Part shown: piece by piece, positions 47,099-56,278 of the stretch | Layout: each line of letters begins with the position of its first letter | How positions within the stretch are numbered: the first letter of the stretch is position 1 | Origin: Streptomyces sp. NBC_00258 | GTDB taxonomy: Bacteria > Actinomycetota > Actinomycetes > Streptomycetales > Streptomycetaceae | NCBI RefSeq assembly: GCF_036182465.1 | Contig: NZ_CP108081.1 | Span: forward strand, 558,001 to 622,000 | Direction of reading: 5' to 3' | Length of the DNA: 64,000 nt | Notes under the pieces: generated by a model | The model's database searches: none | What the model was told of the DNA's origin: nothing | The model's input: the letters and a program-made list of their open reading frames with translations, nothing else | Made by a program: the position numbers and the translations under genes

Positions 47099-47992
47099 GT
47101 GGACGACAACGACCGTACGGGGCCACATCAGTGGTCCACCACATCACCTGAGCACCTCGACCGGCTGGCCCGCGGTGTGTTGGGGGCCGCCCGTGACGCG
47201 GCCCGGGAACTGCGGCGAAACCCTCCGGTCCCGGCTCGGCAAACATGGGCCCTCGGCAAGCTGGCGGGGCAGACACAAGCGATGCTGGGGCCCGACATGC
47301 CGAGCCACCCCCCGATCGGGGCCGCGGCGCAGGAGGGATTCGTCCGTACCGCTCTCGCTCTCGCCGTGCACGTGCGGGCGCACAGTTGGGCGAAGGCCGA
47401 TCTCGGCGCGCCCGGCGTACCGGGCCGGGACGACGTCCCGCATCCCGGTGAGATCCGGACGGCCGACGCCTTCGACGTCCTGGGGCGCTTGGTGCTCCCA
47501 CACGCCTCGCCCGAGGGGTGGACCGCCACCCTCGTCACCGACCTGGCCCGCGGCGACAAGACGCTGGAGGCGGCAGTCAAGCTGGGCAAGTACATCCTGC
47601 ATCCCACGTTTCTGGCCCTCACCGACGACACGACCCGCGTCATCGGTGAGGCCCTACACGGCCTCAACGTGCGCCACCTCCGTAAGCTGACCCACTCGCT
47701 GCGCCACTACGCGTGCACCGCCGGACCGTCCCATCCGACGGCGGCACCGGAACCCGCCACCCCGCCGCCACTGCCGCCCAGGAATACCCACATGTCCACG
47801 ACGCCGCTTCGGGAACCCTCACGCAGGAAGAGCCGCTTATCGCGGGTACCGGAAGGCCCCACAACCACAGGCTCGGCGCCTGGGCCCGCAGGCCCTCAGT
47901 CACCGGCGCCTTTGGATCCTCCGCGCAATCCACCCGCCCCGGGCCCCTCCGAGCCGGGGTCGCCGGGCCTTCCGGGGCCGCACGGGTTCTAG
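47099..47992 (+). CDS. Hypothetical protein with Pro-rich tail (297 aa)
   Basis: GTG 47099 follows a GAGGGGGA ribosome site. The first 200 residues are helical and soluble: LDRLARGVLGAARDAARELRRN, KLAGQTQAMLGPDMPSHPPI, AAAQEGFVRTALALAVHVRAHSWAKADLG, RTADAFDVLGRLVLPHASPEGW. The last 80 residues are disordered and rich in Pro, Gly and Ser. No family is recognised. The frame shows normal codon bias over the first 200 codons, so it is probably real. It stands alone between an IS5 copy and the DnaJ-fusion gene. Confidence 0.6.
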   Translation: MDDNDRTGPHQWSTTSPEHLDRLARGVLGAARDAARELRRNPPVPARQTWALGKLAGQTQAMLGPDMPSHPPIGAAAQEGFVRTALALAVHVRAHSWAKADLGAPGVPGRDDVPHPGEIRTADAFDVLGRLVLPHASPEGWTATLVTDLARGDKTLEAAVKLGKYILHPTFLALTDDTTRVIGEALHGLNVRHLRKLTHSLRHYACTAGPSHPTAAPEPATPPPLPPRNTHMSTTPLREPSRRKSRLSRVPEGPTTTGSAPGPAGPQSPAPLDPPRNPPAPGPSEPGSPGLPGPHGF

Positions 47993-48244
47993 AGCTCTGT
48001 CAAGCCGACTCCACCTACCAGTCGGGCGTCCCACCGACGGTTAAGCGCGCAGGTCAGAGTGTTGTGTCGATGCCGCATGCGAGCCTGCGTCGGCTGCACC
48101 GGGCAGGGCTCCTACCCAGCAGCAAGGATGATGAGGTAAAGCAGGGCGTACATCTTGCCCGCGGTCCTGGGCGTCCGCGCTGCCTGCCGAGTCGGTGATG
48201 TCCGGTCGCCGGAAGCGTCGACCGCGCGCCAGCCCATCGGGCTT

Positions 48245-48850
48245 TCAGGGCTCGACGCGGACGCGCAGGAAGAGATCGCCATTAGGCCCACCTCCCGTTC
48301 CGGGGGCGCCGCGACCAGGAACCCTCAGTAGCTGACCGCTTGTGACACCGATGGGTAGCCGGACCTTGACGGTGGACGACCGTCCGTTGGCATTGCGCTC
48401 GAGCAGTCTCACCTCGACGACGTCACCCAAGGCGGCCTTCCAGGCCGTCACTCGCAATTCGCTCGTGACGTCCTTACCGCTGACAGGCGAAGGGGCAACG
48501 AAGCTCCAGCCATGCACCGCTCGGGCGATCGACTGTGCCCGGTCCTCGTCGGCCGGGGTGAGCGTCTCATCGTGCACGACGCGGTTAGAGAGCGCGCCAA
48601 GCTGTCGGGCACTGCGGCGCCAATGCTCCTCCGCCCAACGCACCGTCGCTGGATCGTGGCCGAACACGAACAGGCAAAACCGGTGGTCGTCCAAGCCTCG
48701 TCCGGGTTTGTAGCCTTCCCGTCGGCGACGTTCGTTCACGGCAGTCAGCCAGTCCGGTCCGTATACCGCGAGGAGCCGTTGTTGTAACGCCAGCTGGATG
48801 GTCGCAGCAGCGGCCCGAGCGGCCTGGAGTACCACCTCTCCGCGACTCAC
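48245..48850 (-). CDS. HEPN-like domain fused to a DnaJ C-terminal domain (201 aa)
   Basis: The C terminus, VEVRLLERNANGRSSTVKVRLPIGVTSGQLLRVPGRGAPGTGGGPNGDLFLRVRVEP, is the peptide-binding CTD repeat of DnaJ/Hsp40. No J domain or zinc finger is present. The N-terminal 110 residues are helical: LQQRLLAVYGPDWLTAVNERR, DHRFCLFVFGHDPATVRWAEEHWRRSARQLGALSNRVVHDETLTPAD. This resembles Swt1/HEPN-type domains, but the RN..AH motif is SNRVVH, so RNase activity is doubtful. A chaperone-like substrate-binding protein with a HEPN-type scaffold is inferred. GTG 48850 is used; GTG 48835 is possible. Confidence 0.6.
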   Translation of the reverse strand: MSRGEVVLQAARAAAATIQLALQQRLLAVYGPDWLTAVNERRRREGYKPGRGLDDHRFCLFVFGHDPATVRWAEEHWRRSARQLGALSNRVVHDETLTPADEDRAQSIARAVHGWSFVAPSPVSGKDVTSELRVTAWKAALGDVVEVRLLERNANGRSSTVKVRLPIGVTSGQLLRVPGRGAPGTGGGPNGDLFLRVRVEP

Positions 48851-49129
48851 GCGCGTGTCCCCCCACAGTGGAAAGCCCCCAGTAACGAGGCAGTTGACCA
48901 GACTTGGGCGATCACCTTAGCGAGAGGGGTTCTCGTTCACACCGCATTCAGCCACAGATCCCAGCCGGGGCGAGTTGAGACCCTACTTTTGGAAATAGTC
49001 AGACACTCAATGTTCGGTGAGAACGGTCAATCTTCGCTGCGAGAGGTCAGGTGCGTCCGAGGCGGGATGCCCCACGAGGTCTCCCCGGCTCCCCGACGCG
49101 GCAGGGCGAGACAGACGTGCGTGGCACAG

Positions 49130-49447
49130 ATCCTTCAGCGCAACGGCAGACCACTGCCGCCCCAGACGGGGCCATGGCCGGCCGACCCGGCCGAAGCGCC
49201 CCGGGAACACGAGTGGTGGCTGGGCGACCTCGCCGCCCACCTCGGCTGCACCCTCGGCACCGTCCGCAAATGGATCACAGACGGGCACCTCACCGGACGA
49301 CAGGAGACACGGCACCCCTACCGATGGATCATGAACGCCCCACCAGACAAGATCACCGAACTCGAAGAACGCCTCGCCAAGACGCGCGGGCGACGCACCC
49401 GCATCCACCCCCGCTTCGCCAAACTCCTCGACGAAGACAACTCATAG
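49130..49447 (+). pseudogene. Serine recombinase C-terminal fragment
   Basis: Reads ILQRNGRPLPPQTGPW, then EHEWWLGDLAAHLGCTLGTVRKWITDGHLTGRQETRHPYRWIM and a charged tail to 49447. The WWL.DLA..L......W...G...........RWI block ends many large serine recombinases in Streptomyces. No catalytic domain precedes it. A similar stretch could belong to an excisionase, so the call is moderate. Confidence 0.5.
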
Positions 49448-49462
49448 GCGCAGCCTGCTTGA

Positions 49463-49671
49463 CGCATCGAAGCCCTGCACCACGTCCGCGACACCACCTT
49501 CGCTGAGGACGCCTCACAAGTGCGCACCGGCAACGCGCCCCGCGCGATGGCCACCTGGCGCAACCTCGCCATCGGAGCCCTCCGAACAGCAGGAGCGAAG
49601 AACATCGCGGCCTGCCTCCGCCACAACGCCCGTAACCCCATCGCCCCTCACACTCCTCGGCCTCGGATGAT
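49463..49671 (+). pseudogene. ISAs1-family transposase, C-terminal remnant
   Basis: IEALHHVRDTTFAEDASQVRTGNAPRAMATWRNLAIGALRTAGAKNIAACLRHNARNP is the conserved end of ISAs1-type DDE transposases. One base difference near 49645 moves the expected TLLGLG end into another frame. Only about 65 residues remain. Confidence 0.8.
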
Positions 49672-50329
49672 CACGAACCGGGCGTCACGCCTACGCCGAA
49701 GCCCTGTTGTGCCGGCACGTCTGCTGAGTACGCCAACGACTCGGAGCGCTCGTTGCCGGCTACCCAAGCGGCGACGATGCGGTCCCAGTGGCGGACGTTC
49801 ATCGTGCGGAACTCGACCCCGCGCTGGCGGGGCCGGTCGACCCGGGACTGGTTGATCGGGTGGACTTCCTGCGCGCCTGTACCGAGCCGGAGCGCCTGGA
49901 AGCGCTGTTCGTCCCCCGTCGGCTCCCGGCCAAGCCGCGCAAGCCCGCCCCGGCCGGGAACTCCAAGCGCGGGGCCGGCGAACCGGTCACGGGCACGCTC
50001 GTCCCCCACGGCCCGGATCAGTCCCGAGCACGCTGCGGACCTCCTCGTGGAAGCCTTCGCCGACGACTCCTTCCAGCACTGGATCGCCGCCCGAGCCCGG
50101 CGTAGCGCACACCGGCCCAGTTCCTCCGGGTCGTTCGTGTGAGGGATTGCCGGGCACCCTGCACGGCGAGACGCTGCCCGCGCGCCGCGCGGGTGCTGAT
50201 GCCAACGGCCCTGGCCGCCTCGGCGCAACTGCCGACTCAAGGGCAACGCGTTCACGAAGCCATGCTCGGCATCGCCCGCCTACACAACCTGGCCCTCAAT
50301 GGATAAGCGACATCCCATACGGGACAACC
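49672..50329. other. Cluster boundary, no secure gene
   Basis: Open frames on the plus strand (for example around DPALAGPVDPGLVDRVDFLRACTEPERLEALF at 49810-49910) have coding-like composition but no start or domain, and appear broken. The stretch separates insertion-sequence debris from the polyketide cluster and marks its probable left edge. Confidence 0.45.
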
Positions 50330-51277
50330 TCAAGGTGGACGGTCAGGAGACTCCGTGCGCACGGTCTCCCAGAGCGCCCGCATGGACGCGTCCAGCGAGT
50401 ACAGCGGGCTCCAGCCGAGCAGCCGTTGGGCACGCGCTCCGTCCACCCGGATCCAGTCGGCGCCCCGGCTGCGGATGGCGCCCAGGTGCCCGCGTACGGA
50501 CTCCGGAGGGCGTCCGGCCGCGCGGACCAGGGCGGCGACCAGGGTCCGGATGTCCAGCGCCCGGCCGGTCCCGATGTTGAACACACCGTGGGCGGAGGGG
50601 CTTTCGGCCGCGCGCACCACCGCATCGGCAGCGTCGCGGGAGTCGACGTAGTCCCGGTGCGCCTCGGCGATGGTCAGATCGATGGTGTCCCGGTCGTCAC
50701 GCAGGCGCGCGGCAAGGGAGCCGAAGAAGCTCTCGGCGGCGGGGTGCGGGCCGATGGTGTTGGTCAGGCGCAGCACCACACCGTCCAAGTCCCCCGCTCG
50801 CGCAGCGTCCAGCACCAACCTCGCGGCGATCAGCTTCGAGACGGGATAAGGCTGTTGCGGGTGGGGCGGCACCTTCTCGTCGATGGAGGTGCCCCGCGGG
50901 ACCGGACCGTATTCGTGGATCGTGCCGAGGTGCACCAGGCGCGGTGAACCCGGCGTCCTCCTCAGGGCGTCCACCAGTCGCTCGGTCAACTGGACGTTGG
51001 TGGCATGCAGTTCGTCGCCCCAGCCGAGCGTGGCGTTGACCACCGCGCCCACCCGCTCCTCGGCCAGCAGCTGGGCGAGCTGCTCGCTCGACGTGTGCGC
51101 AGCGTCGAGCGCCAGGAAGCGGTGGGCGGCCACATGGCTTGTGTACCGGCGGGCGATCGCGACGACCTCCGTGCCGCGGGCAGCGAACGCACTGGCGATC
51201 TGGCGTCCCATGCAGCCGGTGGCCCCGATGACAGCTACCCGGCGCACAGTCGGCGGGCCGGGCCCCACACGACTCAC
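50330..51277 (-). CDS. dTDP-4-keto-6-deoxyhexose 4-ketoreductase-like SDR (315 aa)
   Basis: Extended short-chain dehydrogenase. The NAD(P)-binding motif is AVIGATGCMGRQIASAF, the catalytic pair is in YPVSK, and a Thr/Ser region precedes it (RLVHLGTIHEYGPVP). DGVVLRLTNTIGP and VFNIGTGRALDIRTL are typical of nucleotide-sugar epimerases and ketoreductases. GTG 51277 overlaps the TGA of the 3,5-epimerase gene (GTGA). Paired with that enzyme, it most likely reduces C-4 of an L-configured deoxysugar for attachment to the polyketide. Other sugar genes are not in view. It is the last gene of its operon. Confidence 0.8.
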   Translation of the reverse strand: MSRVGPGPPTVRRVAVIGATGCMGRQIASAFAARGTEVVAIARRYTSHVAAHRFLALDAAHTSSEQLAQLLAEERVGAVVNATLGWGDELHATNVQLTERLVDALRRTPGSPRLVHLGTIHEYGPVPRGTSIDEKVPPHPQQPYPVSKLIAARLVLDAARAGDLDGVVLRLTNTIGPHPAAESFFGSLAARLRDDRDTIDLTIAEAHRDYVDSRDAADAVVRAAESPSAHGVFNIGTGRALDIRTLVAALVRAAGRPPESVRGHLGAIRSRGADWIRVDGARAQRLLGWSPLYSLDASMRALWETVRTESPDRPP

Positions 51278-51879
51278 CGGCCGGTGTCCGAATCCGCGGG
51301 CCACTGACGGCAGTCCTCGTACCGTGGCAGCATCCCAAGGGCCTGTGCCTCGGCGACACCGATGGCGCCCGTGTCGCGCTCGGACATAAGGAACCGCATG
51401 TCGTACGGCCATGGCAGACCGAGCGCCGGGTCGAGCGGGTCGATCGCCTGCTCGAGATCGGCCCGGTAGGCGGAGGACACCAGATACGACATCACCGTGT
51501 CGTCATCGAGCGCGAGGAAGGCGTGTCCCACCCCGTCGGGGACGTACACGGCACGATAGGAGACGGCGTCCACCTCGACGACATCCCACTTGCCGAAGGT
51601 CGGCGAGCCCAGCCGGATGTCGACGACCGCATCCAGTGCACGCCCCTGGGCGCAGTACACGTACTTGGCCTGTCCGGGCGGTGTGGTCGTGAAGTGCAGT
51701 CCGCGCAGCACGCCCCGCGCGGAGCGGCTGTGGTTGGTCTGTGCGGTGACGAACCGTTCCCCGACCGCCTCGACGAACGCCTCCTCCTGGAGGGGCGATA
51801 CAAACAGTCCTCGTGCGTCCGTGTGGATGTCGGGGGTGAACTCGAAACCGCCGGCGACGGCGAGCCTGCGTGTACGCAT
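51274..51879 (-). CDS. dTDP-4-keto-6-deoxyhexose 3,5-epimerase (201 aa)
   Basis: RmlC-type cupin epimerase. Visible blocks: FTPDIHTDARGLFVSP, TNHSRSARGVLRGLHFTTTPPGQAKYVYCAQGRALDAVVDIRLGSPTFGKW and VYVPDGVGHAFLALDDDTVMSYLVS, holding the usual catalytic His (GLHF) and surrounding residues. It inverts C-3/C-5 (or C-5 only) of a 4-keto sugar, giving an L-sugar. ATG 51879 fits family N termini; GTG 51888, overlapping the upstream TGA, is an alternative. It is coupled to the ketoreductase downstream and lies six bases after the FAD monooxygenase. Confidence 0.9.
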   Translation of the reverse strand: MRTRRLAVAGGFEFTPDIHTDARGLFVSPLQEEAFVEAVGERFVTAQTNHSRSARGVLRGLHFTTTPPGQAKYVYCAQGRALDAVVDIRLGSPTFGKWDVVEVDAVSYRAVYVPDGVGHAFLALDDDTVMSYLVSSAYRADLEQAIDPLDPALGLPWPYDMRFLMSERDTGAIGVAEAQALGMLPRYEDCRQWPADSDTGR

Positions 51880-51884
51880 CGCGA

Positions 51885-53405
51885 TCACCCGCTCGTGACG
51901 TCGAGGGCTCGGCGGGCGATCTTGTGACCTGAGGCGCCGAACCACTGCCGCAGAGTGTCCTCTAGCTCCAGCAGCACATCCTTGCGCGGTACGCCGTCAC
52001 CGGGATCCGCCCAGGCCACATGGCCGTCGGGACGCAGCAGCAGCCCCGGTCCATCCCCGGTCCGGACCGTACACAGGCGGTGCGACCAGTCGGCGGCGAG
52101 AGCGGCCGCCTCTTCCACCAGGCCGTCTGGCAGGAGGAGCACGCCGCGCCCGGTTCGCAGGCCCCGACGCACCTCGTCGCCGACGGCCTGCTCCAGCGGC
52201 GGGCAGGGGCGGCCCAGAAGATCGTGTTCGTAACGGCCGGGGGGCAGGGCGTACCGCACGTCGAGGCCCGTCATCTCGTGTGCTAGACGGCTGTTGACCT
52301 CGGGCAGTTCGAGGAGTTCCGAGAACATCTCGCGCAGCGGGTCGACCTTGGGATCGGGGGCCATGATCATGAGCTGCACCCGTGTCTCCCGCAGCACGCG
52401 CTCGGCGACCGGGCGGCGCTCGGTGCCGTAGCTGTCGAGCAGGCCCGGCGGTGCCCAGCCTACGAGGGTCCCGGCCAGCTTCCAGCCGAGGTTGACCGCG
52501 TCCTGGAGGCCGAGGTTGAGTCCCTGCGCCCCGATCGGGAAGTGCACATGGGCGGCGTCTCCGGCGAGGAGCACCCGGCCCTGGCGGTAGGTGTCCGCGA
52601 GCCGGGTGGTGTCGGTGAAGCGGGACAGCCAGCGCGGCCGGTCCATGCCGACGTCGATTCCGGTGATGCGGCGTACTGTCGCGCTCAGTTCGTCCAGGGT
52701 CACAGGTGTGCGTTCGGCTCCGGGCTCCGGTGCCGCGAACTCCGTTGTGAGTACCCGGGTCACACCGGGCTGAAGCGAGATCGCCATCAGCAGACCACGA
52801 GGGGTCCGCATAGTTCCGGGTACCCCGTTGGGCAGTTGTCCGGGGTCGGCCAGCTCCACGTCTGCCAGGAGCGCCCGCACGGTGGGTTGCGAGCCGCTGA
52901 AGCCGATCCCGGCGAGCTTTCTGACAGTGCTGCGCCCGCCGTCGCAGCCGACCAGATAGGAGGAGCCGATCCGGTACGTCCCCTCGCGCGTGGAAACGTC
53001 GCAGACGACGGTGGCCGGTGTGGCCTCGATCCCGGTCACCGTGTGCCCGCGGCGGATCTCGACACCGCACGACAGGGCGTGTTTCTCCAGGAGTTCCTCC
53101 GTACGCGCCTGCGGGATGAGTAGCGCGTACGGATGCTCGTTGCGCAGGTACCCGAAGTCGAGCAGTGGTTCCAGGCCGGCGAAGTGTGCCTTGGGCCAGG
53201 TGCGGTTGCCCTCCATGAAGTGGCCAAGCAGCCCCCGCTGGTCCAGTACGTCCAGCATCCGGGCTTGCATGCGGAAGGCCCTGGAGTGTCCACTCGGCTC
53301 CGTCAGCCGCTCCAGGAGGACCACGCGGGCGCCCCCGAGCCGCAGTTCGGCGGCGAGCATCAGGCCGACCGGACCGCCTCCCACCACGACGACATCGGTG
53401 TTCAT
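51885..53405 (-). CDS. Aromatic polyketide FAD monooxygenase 1 (506 aa)
   Basis: Class A flavin hydroxylase of the PHBH/PgaE type. The FAD site is VVVVGGGPVGLMLAAELRLGG, the DG motif YLVGCDGGRSTVRKLAG and the GD motif VLLAGDAAHVHFPIGAQGLNLGLQDAVNLGWKLAG. A C-terminal thioredoxin-like domain (VLLLPDGLVEEAAALAADW, LLLRPDGHVAWADPGD) completes the usual length of about 500. ATG 53405 has a GGAGG site and overlaps the stop of a small upstream gene (ATGA). It likely hydroxylates or oxidatively rearranges the tetracyclic core. Exact position cannot be assigned. Confidence 0.9.
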   Translation of the reverse strand: MNTDVVVVGGGPVGLMLAAELRLGGARVVLLERLTEPSGHSRAFRMQARMLDVLDQRGLLGHFMEGNRTWPKAHFAGLEPLLDFGYLRNEHPYALLIPQARTEELLEKHALSCGVEIRRGHTVTGIEATPATVVCDVSTREGTYRIGSSYLVGCDGGRSTVRKLAGIGFSGSQPTVRALLADVELADPGQLPNGVPGTMRTPRGLLMAISLQPGVTRVLTTEFAAPEPGAERTPVTLDELSATVRRITGIDVGMDRPRWLSRFTDTTRLADTYRQGRVLLAGDAAHVHFPIGAQGLNLGLQDAVNLGWKLAGTLVGWAPPGLLDSYGTERRPVAERVLRETRVQLMIMAPDPKVDPLREMFSELLELPEVNSRLAHEMTGLDVRYALPPGRYEHDLLGRPCPPLEQAVGDEVRRGLRTGRGVLLLPDGLVEEAAALAADWSHRLCTVRTGDGPGLLLRPDGHVAWADPGDGVPRKDVLLELEDTLRQWFGASGHKIARRALDVTSG

Positions 53406-53602
53406 CGAACCTCCTTGTCCCTGTTCGGCGTGTTCCGGTTGTCCCCGTAGGTCGGCGGGCGCGGCTGGTTGTCGAGCAGGGGCGGGTCCGGTGCCACCGG
53501 ACCGCTGACCAGACAGAGGCCCGCCAGCCGTTCGCACAGGCCCCGTCCGAAGCGGCGGCCGAGCCTGCGGGCGAAGTCGAAGTCGTACCTGGCACTGCGC
53601 AT
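53402..53602 (-). CDS. Small basic peptide gene coupled to a monooxygenase (66 aa)
   Basis: ATG 53602, with a GGAAGG site about 10 bases before it, opens a frame ending in a TGA that overlaps the monooxygenase ATG. The product begins MRSARYDFDFARRLGRRFGRGLCERLAGLCLV, a basic amphipathic stretch, and ends in a hydrophilic Pro-rich tail. No family is recognised. It could be a genuine small protein or a leader whose translation drives the downstream gene. Coding bias is moderate. Confidence 0.45.
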   Translation of the reverse strand: MRSARYDFDFARRLGRRFGRGLCERLAGLCLVSGPVAPDPPLLDNQPRPPTYGDNRNTPNRDKEVR

Positions 53603-53818
53603 GGCTCTCACCCTTCCGGGGGCTCCTCAAGGCCGAGTGGAGAACCCGTCGATCAGCCGGGCGGGGCGTCGACCGCGAGTCGAGGAGGACTCCAGGACGG
53701 TGCACGAGCCTGAGGCCGGGCCGGAGCCCCGCGTCCGAGGCCGGGGTTCCGGCACAGGCTCAGTCCCTCCCCACGGGCCGGCCGCCCGTGGGGCAGACCG
53801 CTGGCAGCAGAGGATCGG
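53603..53818. promoter_or_regulatory. Divergent promoter region of the cluster
   Basis: About 216 bases between two divergent operons. A 9-bp stem hairpin (CCCCACGGG with CCCGTGGGG, 53769-53793) lies in the leader of the rightward operon, 25 bases before its start codon, where it could affect translation or early termination. No clear -35/-10 pair can be assigned by eye. Confidence 0.5.
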
Positions 53819-55447
53819 ATGACAGTGACGAGAGGAACCCGCACCCCCCAGGTACTTGTGGCAGGGGCCGGCCCGGTGGGGCTCGCCCTGGCGCACGAAC
53901 TCGCCCGCCGTGGTGTCCCGTTGCGTCTCATCGACGCCAAGGACGCGCCCGCGACCACCAGTCGTGCTGTCGCCACGCACCCGCGCACGCTGGAAGTGTA
54001 CGACCAGATGGGTCTGGTCGAGGAGATGCTTGAGCGGGGCCGGGAGATCAGGGCCTTCACACTGTTCCAGGACGGCCGTCGGCTCGCCCGGCTGGACGCC
54101 GACTACTCGACGATGCCGACCCGCTACCCGTTCACTCTGGCCATCGAGCAGACGGCGACGGAGGACGTCTTCCGCACCGCTCTCGTCGGCCTCGGCGTGG
54201 TCCCGGAGTGGGGCACCCGCCTGGAGCGGGTCGCACGCGACGACGACGGTGTGACGGTCGAGCTGAGCCATGCCGACGGCCGCCGGGAGACCGTCCGCAC
54301 CCCGTGGCTGGTCGGCTGCGACGGTGGTCACAGCACCGTGCGCCGATCTCTCGATCTCCCGCTGATCGGCGAGGCGAACCAGACATGGCTCCTCGCCGAT
54401 GCCCCGATGAAGAGCGAGTTGCCTCCCAACAGCATCTACTGGGTACGCTCCCGAGGTGGCACGCTGATGGCCGTCCCGCTCGCCGACGACCGGTGGCGGC
54501 TGCTCGACACCGCCGAAACCGACTACGACGGCGACCCCGACCGTCTCGCGGCGCGCTTCGAGCGCAAGCTCAGCCAGGGCGTCGGGCACCAGGTGCGCAT
54601 CGGCACACCCACATGGGTGTCGGTTTTCACGGCCCAGCAGCGCATGGTCCCCGGCATGCGGGTCGGCCGGTGCCTGGTCGCGGGCGACGCCGCCCATGTG
54701 CACAGCCCGGCCTCCGGACAGGGCATGAACACCGGCATCCAGGAGGCCGTCAACCTCGCATGGAAGCTAACGATGGTGATCGACGGCCATGCCCGCGAAG
54801 AACTGCTCGACAGCTACACGAGCGAGCGGGTGCCGGTGGGTGAAGCGCTCCTGGAGTCCACCAGGAAGGCCACTCAGATGATCGAGCTGCGCAGCCGGTT
54901 CACGGACCTGGCGCTGCCCGTGATCTTCGGAGTGGTCAGCCGCGTCGCCCCCGTCCGCAAGCGGATGCAACGGGAGATGCTCGGCGGGATGTCCGGCCTG
55001 CTGCTCTCGTACGCGGATCGCGCACTGACCGCGCCGGACGGGCAGGGCGGTGCGGGCCCCCGCCCGGGAACACGGCTCACCGAGGTCACCGATTCCGACC
55101 TGACGGGCGCTGGCTGGCCGGCGCTTCTCGCCGCGCTGCGCCGACCCGGCTGGCTGCTGCTGTCGGCCCCGGCACCGGACGATTCGGCCGTCGAGGAGGC
55201 GGTCCGCCAGGCGCGGGACGACCACAGGGCCTGGCTGTCAACGTTCAGCGTCATCGAGGCGCAGTCGGCCACGGACCCGGAGGTGATTCCCGACAGTGAC
55301 GGGCGGGTCGCGGACCGGCTGGGTCTCGCGCCCGGAGGCTGGCTCCTGGTCCGCCCCGACGGCTACGTCCTCGCCCGCGGCCCTGCCCTGTCGACCGCCG
55401 CGCTGTCCGCCGCGCTCGGCCGGCTGCCGCTCGCCTCGCCCGCCTGA
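53819..55447 (+). CDS. Aromatic polyketide FAD monooxygenase 2 (542 aa)
   Basis: PHBH-type flavin monooxygenase with VLVAGAGPVGLALAHELARRG (FAD), WLVGCDGGHSTVRRSLDLPL (DG motif) and CLVAGDAAHVHSPASGQGMNTGIQEAVNLAWKL (GD motif). A thioredoxin-like C-terminal domain ends GGWLLVRPDGYVLARGP. ATG 53819 starts the rightward operon, which continues through an SDR, aromatase, ligase and ABM enzyme. Similar enzymes perform hydroxylation or Baeyer-Villiger cleavage in aureolic-acid and tetracycline pathways; which reaction applies here is not visible. Confidence 0.9.
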   Translation: MTVTRGTRTPQVLVAGAGPVGLALAHELARRGVPLRLIDAKDAPATTSRAVATHPRTLEVYDQMGLVEEMLERGREIRAFTLFQDGRRLARLDADYSTMPTRYPFTLAIEQTATEDVFRTALVGLGVVPEWGTRLERVARDDDGVTVELSHADGRRETVRTPWLVGCDGGHSTVRRSLDLPLIGEANQTWLLADAPMKSELPPNSIYWVRSRGGTLMAVPLADDRWRLLDTAETDYDGDPDRLAARFERKLSQGVGHQVRIGTPTWVSVFTAQQRMVPGMRVGRCLVAGDAAHVHSPASGQGMNTGIQEAVNLAWKLTMVIDGHAREELLDSYTSERVPVGEALLESTRKATQMIELRSRFTDLALPVIFGVVSRVAPVRKRMQREMLGGMSGLLLSYADRALTAPDGQGGAGPRPGTRLTEVTDSDLTGAGWPALLAALRRPGWLLLSAPAPDDSAVEEAVRQARDDHRAWLSTFSVIEAQSATDPEVIPDSDGRVADRLGLAPGGWLLVRPDGYVLARGPALSTAALSAALGRLPLASPA

Positions 55448-55458
55448 GGAGCAGTGTG

Positions 55459-56214
55459 ATGGATCTCGGACTGACGGACCAGGTCGCCCTCGTCACCGGA
55501 GGAACCCGCGGAATCGGCGAGGCCACCGTGCGCGCCTTCGCCGCGGAAGGCGCGCGGGTCGCTCTGACGTACACCGACTCGAAGGACCGGGCAGCGGCTC
55601 TCGTACGCGAACTCGGCGGCCCGGAGCGTGCGTTGGCCGTCCGCTACGACCTGGCCCACCGCGCCGACGTGGACGCGCTCGTGCCAGCCGTGGAGCAGCG
55701 CTTCGGCGCCGTCGACGTGCTCGTCGCCAACGCCGTGCGTAGGCCCACGGGCCCCCCCGGCTCCTGCTTCGAGAACCTCGACCCAGTGGTCTGGGCCGCC
55801 CTCATCGACGACAACCTGACCGCGACACTGCGCACCGTGCAGACCGCGCTCTCCGGAATGCGCCGACGCGGCCACGGCCGGATCGTACTGATCTCCTCGC
55901 ACCTGGCGGCAAGGGGACAGGAGGGGCAGGAGGTCTACACGGCGGCCAAGTCGGCGCTGCACGGCTTCGCGCTCAGCCTGGCCCGCGCCGTCGGGCCCGA
56001 CGGTGTCCTCGTCAACGTGGTCAGCCCGGGGCTGACCACGACAGAGGGCGCCCTGCACCACCTCCCCTCGGCCGTCCTCGAGAGAGCGGCCGCCTCGATG
56101 CCCACCGGCCGCCTCGGCACTCCTGAGGAAGTCGCCAGGGCTGTCGTCTTCTACAGCTCGGCGGCCAACGAGAACATCACCGGCGAGCTGGTCTCCCTGG
56201 TCGGACGCGGGTGA
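55459..56214 (+). CDS. SDR ketoreductase (251 aa)
   Basis: Classical short-chain reductase: VALVTGGTRGIGEATVRAF (cofactor motif TGxxxGIG), DVLVANAV in place of the usual NNAG, IVLISSHLAARG (Ser) and VYTAAKSAL (Tyr-x-x-x-Lys). The end NENITGELVSLVGRG replaces the usual GQ.l.vDGG. ATG 55459 has a GAGGAG site; the GTG just before it is less likely. It follows the monooxygenase by 11 bases. Likely reduces a keto group of the polyketide during or after cyclisation; it is not obviously the C-9 ketoreductase. Confidence 0.85.
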   Translation: MDLGLTDQVALVTGGTRGIGEATVRAFAAEGARVALTYTDSKDRAAALVRELGGPERALAVRYDLAHRADVDALVPAVEQRFGAVDVLVANAVRRPTGPPGSCFENLDPVVWAALIDDNLTATLRTVQTALSGMRRRGHGRIVLISSHLAARGQEGQEVYTAAKSALHGFALSLARAVGPDGVLVNVVSPGLTTTEGALHHLPSAVLERAAASMPTGRLGTPEEVARAVVFYSSAANENITGELVSLVGRG

Positions 56215-56278
56215 CCCCACCCGCGCACGGTCCCTCGCCGCGGGCCGCCTGCCCGCACTCACCGTGGAAGGAACACCA

